In this document: positions 23,836-33,266 of the stretch, piece by piece
Numbering within the stretch: the first letter of the stretch is position 1
Layout of the letters: every line of letters begins with the position of its first letter
Assembly (NCBI GenBank): GCA_007922225.1
Contig: ML679962.1
Coordinates: 30,611,563 to 30,675,562, forward strand
Source of the DNA: Emydura subglobosa
Lineage: Eukaryota > Chordata > Testudines > Chelidae
Length of the DNA: 64,000 nt
Reading direction: 5' to 3'
Notes under the pieces: model-generated
The model's database searches: none
Seen by the model: the letters and a program-made list of their open reading frames with translations, nothing else
Told to the model about the DNA's origin: nothing
Position numbers and translations under genes: made by a program

Positions 23836-24445
23836 AATATTCAAAAGATGTGTAGCCCACCTACCATATGTGGGTGTTTGTCTCCCTTCAGTGGCTGACC
23901 CACATAAAAGATAATGAGTCTGCTATGGTTCCCCAATAGGGGAGTGAGTCATTTAGTGCAAACGGTACAATCTCTGTTTTTAGTACAAGATATTCTGGGT
24001 TCATTCTCTGCTGATATCCCATGTCTGGCAGTTATCATAGATGCCTCCCCACATGCAGAGAGAGAATGTTTTAGTGTGTCCCTTGGCCAGCAGAGCCCAA
24101 TTTGAAGTGCTTTCTGACTAACGGTGTCAGAGGTGGTGGAGAAGAATGGGTTCTGGCAACTGGTGGTCTTATATCCTGCCACTCACCGTATCAACAAGGT
24201 GTTTTCCCATGGAGGATATAAATCCCTTGAGAAAGTTGGGATTATATTATATTTCCATTACAGCGTGGGAAGGAGGGTGCCTTGGAAACAGTTTGAGCTT
24301 TTCCCCAATAGTCACGATAAAAGTTGTGGCCTATTGCTTAAGCCATCTGACCTGCATCGTGTGTGCATTTTTCCATCACAAGGAGTCACAAATCCCGCCT
24401 TCCTCTGGAGAAGGAGTAAATGACTTCATCCCTATTCATGGGGCA
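23836..24445. other. No gene recognised
   Basis: Two plus frames of about 100 codons overlap near 24.12-24.46 kb in different phases; neither shows a recognisable domain. Considered accidental. Confidence 0.45.
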
Positions 24446-24449
24446 CTTA

Positions 24450-24754
24450 ACGGTTAGCAATTTCATGATTTTATCACGAGTCTTGCAATATTTGTTATTT
24501 TTCTTAAAGCCAAAGATGCTGGAATCATGAGAATCTCAGTTATAATTTCTTTTAAAAGTAAGTTTCTTGAGTTCATGGTTGCTGAGAAAAGCTTAAAAAT
24601 ATTAAGCGAGGGCAACCTAAAGGCTCAGAAACCAGAAGGCAAATAAAAAGAACCCAAAATTATTAATTTACAAAACGTCTCATGATTTTAATGCCAATCT
24701 CATGGTTTTGAGGATTTACTCATGATTTTGGAATGCTTGAGATTGGCAGTCCTG
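24450..24754. repeat. MITE with 'CTCATGATTTT' modules
   Basis: Left part: GTTAGCAATTTCATGATTTT then ATCACGAGTCTTGCAATATT and TTTTTCTTAAAGCC. Right part: TCTCATGATTTTAATGCCAA, CTCATGGTTTTGAGG, ACTCATGATTTTGGAATGC and GATTGGCAGTCCTG. This is the amniote repeat in which TCATGATTTT recurs and the end reads GTTGGCA(A/G). Ends are approximate. Confidence 0.7.
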
Positions 24755-25324
24755 AGTTAACTCCCCTCCGTGTGCCCAGTCACCTACTATGATAAGGGAA
24801 GTGGAGCCAGGGCCTGCAGGGTTGGAAGATACAGGTTGCCAGATTTGGAAACAGGTGGCAGAGAGGCAGAAAAAATGAGATCCAGGTCCTGTTTCCCACA
24901 TCACAGCTTGTGTGGATGACATGATTCCAGCCAGGCTGAGTGCTAGTATCTCAGATTTACAGGTGCTCAATGGGATGGGAAGTTAGTTAATTATTTGTGA
25001 GTAATGTGTTTATGAAATGGGAACAATGTGTTCTGATGAGTGGAACCGAAGAGAGAGGAAGTGGTTTCAGGAGGGACCTACATTGGGAAGGGACCAGAGG
25101 ATCAGGATTTAAAGCCTGGTGCTGGCAGCTGGGAGACAAACAGCAGAGCCTCAGCATTCAAGGCTGGCTTCTCTGTGTGTTTGACAAAGCCCCGCTTCTT
25201 ACTGCTCTGCCTGCTGGCCACATCCCTGTGTGTGGCTGAAACAGATAGGACCCAGGGAATTGATAATGATAATGGTGTAAAAAAAAGGTGACCACACTGT
25301 TCCTGGAGAAGCAAAGGGGGTAAG

Positions 25325-25445
25325 TCCTGGTAACCTCACTGTACAGAGGGGGAAATTGAAGCACAGAGAGGGGATGTGAGTTGTCCAAGGTCACATGGCA
25401 GGTCAATGGCAGAGTTAGGGAAAGAACCCAGGTTTCTTGAGTACC
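25325..25445 (-). mobile_element. MIR-like CORE-SINE, head and core
   Basis: Reversed on the plus strand: ACAGAGGGGGAAATTGAAGC, TGAGTTGTCCAAGGTCACAT, GGCAGAGTTAGGGAAAGAAC and CCCAGGTTTCTTGAGTACC. It matches the core and head; the tail is not seen. Confidence 0.82.
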
Positions 25446-25546
25446 AACCCAACTGGTAAGACTGTGTCAAGCCACCCTCCAATTCTCTTTGGTGATGCAG
25501 CATTGGTACAAATAGCCAATATCTGCTTGTACTGTGTAGGCATTCT

Positions 25547-25669
25547 GGGCCTAATCCTGAGAAGTGCTGAGGTTCCTCTTAAAGGGGCTGAGAACCTTAA
25601 CTCCCATCGCAGTCAGTGGGAGCAGAGACCAGTGAGGGGGCCCTCAGCTTCTTTCAGGATAGGGCCCTC
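25547..25669. repeat. 123-bp palindromic MITE
   Basis: The left end GGGCCTAATCCTGAGAAGTG pairs with the right end, which reads AGGGCCCTATCCTGAAAGAA on the other strand. The interior has ACTCCCATCGCAGTCAGTGG. Confidence 0.65.
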
Positions 25670-26040
25670 TGTGATCACTCAGAACAGCAGTAGGGTGCGT
25701 GAGAGCTTTGGGGGAATGGAAAACTCTGAGTGCTTGGGCAGGTGGTAATGGTTTATTATATAGAGACATGATGCGGCGTGGCTTGCTAGGGCATTAATAC
25801 ACTTCTCGGGTGGCTGAAAGCACTCTACCTTTGGCCTTGTGGCTCACAAAGCACAAGCACCATCTATTAATGGCCCAGTAAAACACACCTTGTCGTATTT
25901 TAATGCTGTAATAATTCACTCCCCTGCTTCGTCTGCATCTACAGCAATAAACAGGATTTCACAGTGAAATCTTTCTCTGTGGGTCCAGTACTGCTCCCAT
26001 TAAGGATAATGGCAAAACTTCAGTGGTGCAGAATCAGAAG

Positions 26041-26130
26041 GCTGTGTCTACACTATGAGCTATGGGTTTGTTTCCCCTGCTCGGGTACACACACTCACCC
26101 TCGCTCTCATTAAGATGGAATTGCTGGTGG
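26041..26130. repeat. Left end of 'GGGTGTGTCTACACT' MITE
   Basis: GGCTGTGTCTACACTATGAG followed by CCCCTGCTCGGGTACACACA matches the start of the family with full copies at 30289-30541 and 59402-59700. The right end is not recognisable here. Confidence 0.5.
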
Positions 26131-26865
26131 TGGGAAGAAGGAAACACCTCAAAGAACTACCTAACATCAGCACAACACACTCCATTGGGGACCTTTGCCG
26201 GCCACTCGTCAAAATGGTACCTAGCCTCGAGATCCTTCTAGATTCCTCACCGAGCTAAATAGCGACAGCTGATAGAAATGCCTTTTTCCACCTAAAGTTG
26301 AGGACTGGGCCCCATGCTGATGGATACAGCTTGGCCATGATGATTCAGCATTTGTTTACTTAATGAAAACACAGGGTATGAAAAATCCATGACATCCCAG
26401 GATGCAGCTGCCTATTTGCTGAGTAGCTCAGGTAGGTGAGAGCACATCCCCTGAGCTCTAGTTGCTGTGCCGGTTCTCCATTGAAGACTAGATCAGATCA
26501 ATGGCGTTGGTACTGATTTTCAGGCCCCTCAGGAGCTAGGCCCAAGTGACCTCTGGGCCAACCGCTCCCCATGACTTCACTGGAGTTGCACTGGTGTAAC
26601 TGAAAGCAGAATCCATCCTGAAGTATCAAAAATCTTACTTTTCACACTTGTAATTTGCTTTATTTGACTTTCTTACTAGTTTTACGTTGGGGCTATTAGC
26701 CAGCATGACTGTTTTACTAGTGTAACACAACATCAGGTATGAGCCTGCTCCTAATTAGGGTTAGACATTTGTAGATCGAATGCTCTTGGCAAGCCTAAGA
26801 ATAATTGTAACCCCCATTCACATTTCAGCCTACACGATAAGGGTGGGTATTTTGTTTTGAGGGCC
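26131..26865. other. Mostly unrecognised, with degenerate repeat pieces
   Basis: A tRNA-like segment (GTAGCTCAGGTAGGTGAGAG with CCGGTTCTCC about 40 bases on, 26419-26480) may be a SINE head. TTGCACTGGTGTAACTGAAA near 26587 is a MITE end module. No gene seen. Confidence 0.4.
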
Positions 26866-26868
26866 TTT

Positions 26869-26880
26869 CCCCCCCCCCCC
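26869..26880 (+). repeat. Poly(C) run
   Basis: About twelve consecutive C after TTT. Homopolymers of this length are prone to sequencing error. Confidence 0.9.
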
Positions 26881-26884
26881 TTAG

Positions 26885-27875
26885 CTGACTGGCACAGCAG
26901 TTGAGAGAGCTGACGCTTTTGCATGCCTCACAAACACCATCTGTTATAACCCAAGACACAAATACTGTAAGTGATTAGTAATATAAGCCAATGTTGCAGC
27001 TGTATACAGTGTGGAAACCTGATAGAACACAACTTCCTCTTGTAAGCCCGACGTGCTGAATAGTGCATTTGTGGTTTCTCTAAGCTTTTGCATTCATCAA
27101 TTAAAGATGAACTTTCGGCTGCTGTGGAGACACATACATGTTAGACTGAAAAAAAAGAAAAAGAAAATTGCTGTGAAGGAAGCAAGTGGCTTCCTCACAG
27201 GAAGTGCTGTTAAAGCCGTATCTAGCACTGAGGAGTCCACACAGTGAAATATTTTTAGGCGCCACATCCTCGCTGCTTTGTTAGAGGAACTCTTGCTGGC
27301 TTCTTATTCTGGAATCATCTATATATGCTCTTCAGTCCCGTTCTTAGTCATAAAACATTAAAAATATTCATATACTAGGGACTGTTCAGCTGTGTTAGCT
27401 GTTGGTAGGTCACAGTAAATACTGCTATATTGCTACTGTGTGCTCACAGCATCAGCCAGCCCTCCTCAGGTTCCAGTGCTGGTTTTCCTTTCTTTATTTG
27501 TCACCTAAGGCGTCGGCACTGATTGCAGTCATGGCTATAGAGCAGGTCGGGCTGGATACACACGTATCCAGAAACACCACGTGTGCACATGTATGTGTGC
27601 GAGAGATGGGTAGGGAATGGGGGAAAGCCTGACTTTTGAGGGTAGTTGTACCAGTGGATCATGACCAGTGATTTTCATCTTTGGAAGTAAGTATTTTCGG
27701 GACATGGTTCCAGCTAGGTGTGGTGTGTTTCAGTGTCATGGTGAGAGGCTTCTCAAGGTAAAAGGAACGAGTAAAAATCAAGTCCCATAGCAGTACTGAA
27801 AATGATTTAAACAAACAAACAACTAGGGCAAAGCCCTAGAGAGAGTTTGAGCTTTTAGATTTGCTTTGTTCCCAG
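26885..27875. other. No gene recognised
   Basis: AT-rich sequence with a purine-rich tract at 27150-27168. No supported feature before the candidate exon at 27876. Confidence 0.5.
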
Positions 27876-27935
27876 GCAATACATGCTCCTTTGCCATCAT
27901 CCCGGACCCGGCCTTCTTCCGCTCAATTCGTCAGG
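27876..27935 (+). CDS. Candidate 60-bp internal exon (unidentified gene)
   Basis: A pyrimidine-rich acceptor (TTTGCTTTGTTCCCAG, ending at 27875) is followed by 60 bases of unusually GC- and CpG-rich sequence, then a donor GTGAGT from 27936. In the phase that starts after two bases the segment is open through 19 codons and gives a protein-like string including SFAIIPDPAFFRSIR; third positions are G/C-rich, unlike the flanks. Length 60 keeps the reading frame (enters after two codon bases, leaves after one). I do not recognise the protein. Short segments with consensus splice sites also occur by chance, so this is a candidate only. If real, the window would be intronic to a plus-strand gene. 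Confidence 0.35.
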
Positions 27936-29645
27936 GTGAGTAGTGATAGGTGGCAGCACGTAACTGGCATGAAGTTATTTGTGGATTTCCCCGTAGATGG
28001 AAATTTGCCAACAGACAACACTGTCTGTCTTGCATATGACACACTTGATGTCGCGCGAACTTGGGCAGACCTTAATTCTAACAACCCCCACCTCCTATAT
28101 ATATTATAGGTTATGGAGCCACATTTTCAAAGAGCCTGAGAAAACATGTGCAGTGTTCGCTGGTGCAAATGATTATTGTGGTTTATTTTCACACTGTGAT
28201 ATATGTGCATGGGATTTCCCAGAAATGTAAGAAGACCATGTTCTTGATGGAAGGATCTTGGATTCCAAATCGTTCACGTTAGTTTGTACAGTTGTTAAGA
28301 TACACCTTCATTTAGCTGTGACAGCGTGCAAGAGAATCCTAGTTAATGCCACACAAGATAATGCCACAAACCAATCTAGACTCATCATACAAACCAGCTC
28401 TAGAGTGGGCTAATTAAGGGCCAGCTTGTGGCCTGTCTCTCAGACTGGTACCAGGGGGCGCAAGGCACTGCCTCATCCCCTTACTCATACCATCTCTTCC
28501 TGTGTGTGTTGGAAAGGCTCTGCAGAGCCACTAAGCCCCTGCTCACCCGACGTGGGTCGGTCCTCTGCTTACCCAACGCACCTGATGGCATAGCTGTGCA
28601 ATGTCGGGGATCATATGCTGCAACAAGTTGCAGTTTATCCTTTCCCAAGCCAGCTGAGAGACAGCGACAGAGAGCTTATGGCTCCTGGGCTGCTCCAGGG
28701 CCAGGGTAATATTGGGCTGCCCCTAAACTACAAAAAGGCGATGTAGCCCTAAGTATAAAGTCCTTTCGGAAGTTCCTTCTCTTCTTTCAATGACGCTTGT
28801 TTGAATGATGGTGAGGTATTTCAGAGCATTAAGCAGGCACATTTTTATGTCCCAGTAGTTGGCCTTTGCTGTGTATTATGCAGTATCAGACAGCAGTATT
28901 GTGAGCGGCTATGATTTAAATGACTAAATTTGCTCTAGATTAAATATTTGCCTTTCATGTTTGATTTCTCATTAACTGAGAATTACAAAGTCAAGTACGC
29001 AGTGCCTTTCTTATTTGTAGACTTACAACTTTCTGGTTTAATGGCTAATAATAAACTCTCCTCTTTGGGCTGTTGAATATATTGCATGTGATCCTGGTTC
29101 AACAAATCGCTCAGCAGTTTAGAAGACTCTTTGTTTCAAGAATATAAATAACATCCTGTTGACCGCCCAGAGAGGGAGGGATTTTTTTTTTGGTCCCTTG
29201 AAAAATGTTGTAACCCATCAGAATGGCCAGTGTCACTTGTAAGTGTCGGATAGTGCTATTTTAAAGAAAAAGGGGACACTTTATTGAATGAAGGAGAGGA
29301 TTTAATGGTTATTGAGGTACCAAGGGCAAGGTTATCAAGGCTTTACTTACTACATGAATGTCTATTCTTGCTTTGAAAAATCATCTTACGTGTGAGATTT
29401 GTCTCTGCTAAATGTGTTGTCTTTCCAATCGCAATAGCTTTTCTTTTTTAATTACAAAATGCTGACATGATGTTTTGCATTGACATATTATAACTACATT
29501 AACCAGGTACATTAATATCCATGTATGATGGTAATTGATGCTTTCTTTTTGTCACTTACATAATGAACCTTCAGCCACTACAGAATAAAATGTTTACCTG
29601 GAATGTAAAGACTGGCTGCACTGAATAATTGTTATCATCTCACTG
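27936..29645. other. No gene recognised
   Basis: Includes a GC-richer patch at 28.43-28.72 kb with a 93-codon plus frame without recognisable domains. From 28.75 to 29.65 kb the sequence is AT-rich and free of known repeat modules. Confidence 0.45.
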
Positions 29646-29649
29646 TCCT

Positions 29650-29780
29650 TTGTAAAATTGTAAGTTAAGGCTCTCATTAAGCAGTCTGTACTCAGGTTAG
29701 TCCCACTCAAGTTAAGTTGCTACGCATGTACATCCATTTACTTACATGTAGTATTAACAGACTTCAATACATTACACTCA
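29650..29780. repeat. Diverged palindromic repeat fragment
   Basis: Degenerate copies of GTCTGTACTCAGGTTAGTCC, AAGTTGCTACGCATGTACA and CTTACATGTAGT resemble the 'TACTCACATGCTTAAAG' palindromic family. Confidence 0.35.
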
Positions 29781-29925
29781 TTACAGAGGAATCCAAATTC
29801 CATCTTGATAACAAACATACATTTCTCTGGGCTTCTTCTAATCTGTGTCTTTCCACTCCCAGTTTTTACATGGCAGAAAACATGATAGGATTCTTAAGGA
29901 GCTTGAAATATTTCCACACCGGCTA

Positions 29926-30132
29926 TTAGGGAGACAATGTGAGTGAGGTAATATCTTTTATTGGGCCAAGTTCTGTTGGTGAAAGAGAGAAGCTTGTGAC
30001 CAGAAGAAGAGCTCTGTGTAGGCTCAAAAGCTTGTCTCTTTCCCCAGCAGAAGTTGGTCCAATAAAAGATATTACCTCACCCGCCTTGTCTTTCTAATAT
30101 GCTGGGACTGACATGGCTACAGCAATGCTGCG
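29926..30132. repeat. Palindromic MITE ('GGTGAGGTAATAT' family), well preserved
   Basis: The left arm GTGAGGTAATATCTTTTATT with GGGCCAAGTTCTG is mirrored by the right arm TTGGTCCAATAAAAGATATT then ACCTCACCC. Between them GAAGAGCTCTGTGTAGGC forms the centre and AAGCTTG pairs with CAAGCTT-like ends. The right extension CTGGGACTGACATGGCTACA completes the family's asymmetric end. It is non-coding and would form a long stem as RNA or single strand. Confidence 0.85.
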
Positions 30133-30288
30133 AACACCACAGTTATTGTCACTTAACTCTGTCGTGTGCTGGGGAGCATTACTGGTTTTTCATGGGCTCA
30201 GCATGATTTCCTCTGCAGAGCAGGTGGCATTTTAAGTGACAAGGAGATTGTGTATTTCACTTGCCCTGGTCACAAGCCATTGTTTGCT

Positions 30289-30541
30289 ATGGGTATATCT
30301 ATGGGGTGTGGTTGCAGCTCGTGCACACGCAACAGGCTTGCTTTAGTTTAGCTAGCCTGGGTACCAGAGCAGTGAAGTTGTGGCAGCTTGGGCCCACCCA
30401 GAACCGTGGCTAAGTACCCAGGCAGCTAGCCTGCATTGAAACCCACTGTTGGGGCTTCATGGCTAGTTAGATTACAGCTAGCCCCGGTACGTCTGTGCCA
30501 GCTGCAGTCACGCTGCGTGATGGCAGTGTAGACACACCCTA
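30289..30541. repeat. MITE with 'GTCTACACT' terminal inverted repeats
   Basis: The left terminus TATGGGTATATCTATGGGG and the right terminus (TTAGGGTGTGTCTACACTGC on the other strand) share the family ends. The interior has TAGCTAGCCTGGGTACC and its partner GGGTACTT / CCAGGCAGCTAGCC in inverted order. A possible TA duplication flanks it. A full relative is at 59402-59700. Confidence 0.7.
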
Positions 30542-30714
30542 AGCGAACTATCTTCCAGCTGCTTAACCAGGACACTATGCACAGTCATGTGCACTGTAAG
30601 CCTGGCATTATGTGCAAAAAGGAGGGAAAATGCCATTTTATAAAAATCAGCTGGTAAGGAGTCATCAGAGAGATCGAGTGAGCTCGTAACTGTGAGGAAG
30701 CTAATGCCGTTATA

Positions 30715-30780
30715 CTTGGGGTGCAATTGCACCTGAAGTATAACTCAGGAGTAACTCCACTGAGGCCAGTGCAGCTATAT
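30715..30780. repeat. Palindromic-repeat fragment
   Basis: Contains AACTCAGGAGTAACTCCACTG with GTGCAATTGCACCTGAAG, modules of the 'AGGAGTAACTCCATTGA' repeat. Confidence 0.4.
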
Positions 30781-32124
30781 GTAGGGCTGTGGAGAGAGCT
30801 CCATCCCCACCAGAAGCTCCTGCCCTTGGTTCCCAGGCAGGGGAATAGCAGAGTGCGGAGGCTGGGGCACCCAGGGAGGAGACATCTGAGGCTGGCTCTG
30901 AGGCAGGGGAAAAGCTGGGCAGGGAAGAGACTCTCAAGCCTGAACCTGGGGCAGAGGGGAGAACAGAGCAATGAGGTGGCAATACCCCAACAATCCCAAA
31001 GGCCAAATAGGAGGGTCCCTCTACCCGACTGATGCAGCAATACTGAGGGTAGCCACCCAACAGGACATGCCCCCTACCTAGGAACAGGCGTGTTTAGGTG
31101 GTGATGGGAGTGGAGCTGGCAAGAGAACTTCTTTACCTTCTCCCCCATCACTCTCCCATGACTCTGCACGTACCTGACTGGCTGCGGGGGTGTGAGTGCC
31201 AGGCACGCACCCAGAATCAACGCTGAGCCCCGGGAGGGTTTGTCTTTGTACAAAGGTGCGTGGATAGGAACTGGGACCCCTTTCCAGAACCTAGGAATCC
31301 CTCACCTGACAGATAGACCAGTTGAGGACCGGTCGGAGAGGAGAATCCAGTCCATGAAACCTAACATCTGTCTTTCTTTTGTTAAATGACTGATTTGTGC
31401 TGGGAGGCAATGTTTTTACCAGCAGAGGTTGCTGCTGTTCTTTTCACCTCCTTTTCTTTTTCAAGTAATTTAACCTGTCACGTCAAGTAGCTGAAAGGAG
31501 TGGGAATTGTGAAGCTTTAATGTTTCCCTGACGGTAGTCTGCCACCTTAACAAATCTCTCACTTTTCAGAAGATGATAGTGCCAATCATCATGACAGACT
31601 GAAAGACACTATTCATTGTTAATTAATTATTAGCTGTCAACTCAAAGACTTTGTTGAACTAAGAACATTCAGGCAGATTATGGATTTCCTCCCGTTTAAA
31701 CTTTATGTTTAAAGGACACTAAATACCTTAAATATCAAAGTAAGCTGAAATCCTTTCATACCTCTCTTTTCCACAGGTGACTGCTTGAGGTACAATATTA
31801 ATTATAAAAAGAAGGAAGATGCTAGAGCTTCTTCTTGTGGATTTATGTTTGCATAATGAAAGAGCTAAAATGGGAGAAGTTTCCTTTCTTTGCTTCAGTG
31901 AGAGCTGGAGATCCCTAGACTGTCCATGTGTCTTTACTATCTTTAGGGAACAAACAAAAGAAGAATATTGGACTTTCTGGGGGCATGTCTAGGGAGAGAG
32001 AATTGTCCCTCACTGAATCGGGGTTCCTGATCTCTATACCTGGCCCTTCCATGTGAGGCCTCAGGCTTAAAAACACAGATCATTTGAATTTCACCTCATC
32101 ACGCTCTGTAAGATTTTGGCCAAG
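30781..32124. other. No gene recognised
   Basis: A GC-richer patch (30.78-31.05 kb) has overlapping frames of 100-150 codons on both strands, with no known domain and mutually exclusive phases. 31.4-32.1 kb is AT-rich without known repeat modules. Confidence 0.45.
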
Positions 32125-32410
32125 TAATTTTGTGGGGTAATTTTTTAACTCACGAGCACCAAAATCCATATTTAGTCTCCTAAATAATGAGATAGTTTTC
32201 AGAGGTGCTGTGCACCAACAGTTCTCATTTCAGACCATTCACTTAGGTGTCTACAGTAATTCTGGATTAAGGTATCTAACCATAGGCCTCCAGGACTTGA
32301 TCCTGCAAATGTTTACAACTGTCCTTTTTACTGGCATGACTAGCTAATGGAACAATTCAGATCAGTTACGCTCCACACGTACATAAGTGTTTTTGCAAAA
32401 TAGAGATGCA
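32125..32410. repeat. Two adjacent diverged palindromic repeats
   Basis: 32125-32285 carries ACGAGCACCAAAATCC, TTTAGTCTCCTAAATAATGA and TTCACTTAGGTGTCTAC of the 'TTAGGTGCCTAA' family. 32295-32410 carries CTTGATCCTGCAAATGTTTA with CATAAGTGTTTTTGCAAAA as its inverted partner ('GATCCTGCAAA' family). Confidence 0.55.
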
Positions 32411-32930
32411 AGATTTAAAATGTTGGCCTTAGCTTCTCAGTATGTCAACGTACCCATATATAAAAGGCATGTTGTGAGGCTTAATTAACGATGAGATCCT
32501 CGGATAATAATGATACTCAGCACTTGTGCGGCACTTGAAATTTTCAAAGCACCACACCCAGTGTTAACCAACTGATCCCAAACTAATTAGGTAAAAGGCA
32601 CCATAAAAGTGCCACATGTTATTATTCACCTTATGTAGTATTATTATTTAATCACAAATTGCCTCAAAGTGAAGTGTGACAGTATGAGATTAGAGACATA
32701 GCAATTAAGGCCTTGAGAAATTATGCATTGCCCTTCAGTGTGGCTCTTGGAAAAATGTCATTCCTCCCAAAATACATAGCGCACATTTTAATTTTTGTAA
32801 ACACCGCTACTTCATCATTTAATAGGCTTTCCCTTCCTATCAGCCATGAGCTCTTAGACTCAGGTGTGATACCAAAAGGAACCAGTGTTTGGTGACTAAG
32901 GATTTGGCCAAGTCTAAACATAGTGATGGG
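32411..32930. other. No gene recognised
   Basis: Near 32505-32650 weakly resembles the core of a CORE-SINE (ATGATACTCAGCACTTGTGC; TTTCAAAGCACCACACCC), too diverged to place with confidence. Confidence 0.4.
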
Positions 32931-32931
32931 T

Positions 32932-32973
32932 GAGTGTGTGTGTTGTGTGTTGTGTGTGTGTGTGTGTGTGTGT
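32932..32973 (+). repeat. (GT)n / (TGTGT)n microsatellite
   Basis: GT dinucleotides with two TGTTGTG interruptions. Confidence 0.95.
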
Positions 32974-32979
32974 AAACTA

Positions 32980-33266
32980 AGGGTATATCTACACTGACGG
33001 GGCCAAAGTCGCCGCTGTCATATCAACCTCTCTGGATTGATTGAGCGGTCAGTGAAGACCCGCTCAATCAATCCAGAAGTCGATGCTGTAAAACCACCCC
33101 CCCAGGTGGCGTAGTGCTGCGTCGACGGGAACCGACACAGTACAGTGAAGACACCGCTCAGAAAGGAAGTACAGCAGTCGAGGGGAGTTACCCAAGCTAC
33201 TCTGTGTAGCTTGCGTAATTCCCACTGACTGCCACCGAATCTCTGGGTAAGTGTAGACCAGGGCTA
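32980..33266. repeat. MITE with 'GTCTACAC' ends and an internal perfect stem
   Basis: The left end TAAGGGTATATCTACACTGA pairs with the right end (TTAGCCCTGGTCTACACTTA on the other strand). Inside, TCTGGATTGATTGAGCG (about 33031) is followed 15 bases later by the exact inverse CGCTCAATCAATCCAGA. It contains CpG-rich GTCGACGGGAACCGAC. Known as an abundant sauropsid repeat pattern. Confidence 0.7.

Noticed and set aside
26419..26480. tRNA gene
   Set aside because: Box-like motifs are present, but the acceptor stem does not pair.
30585..31060. Overlapping 103-151-codon frames on both strands
   Set aside because: Mutually exclusive phases in a GC-rich patch, low similarity to any known protein type.
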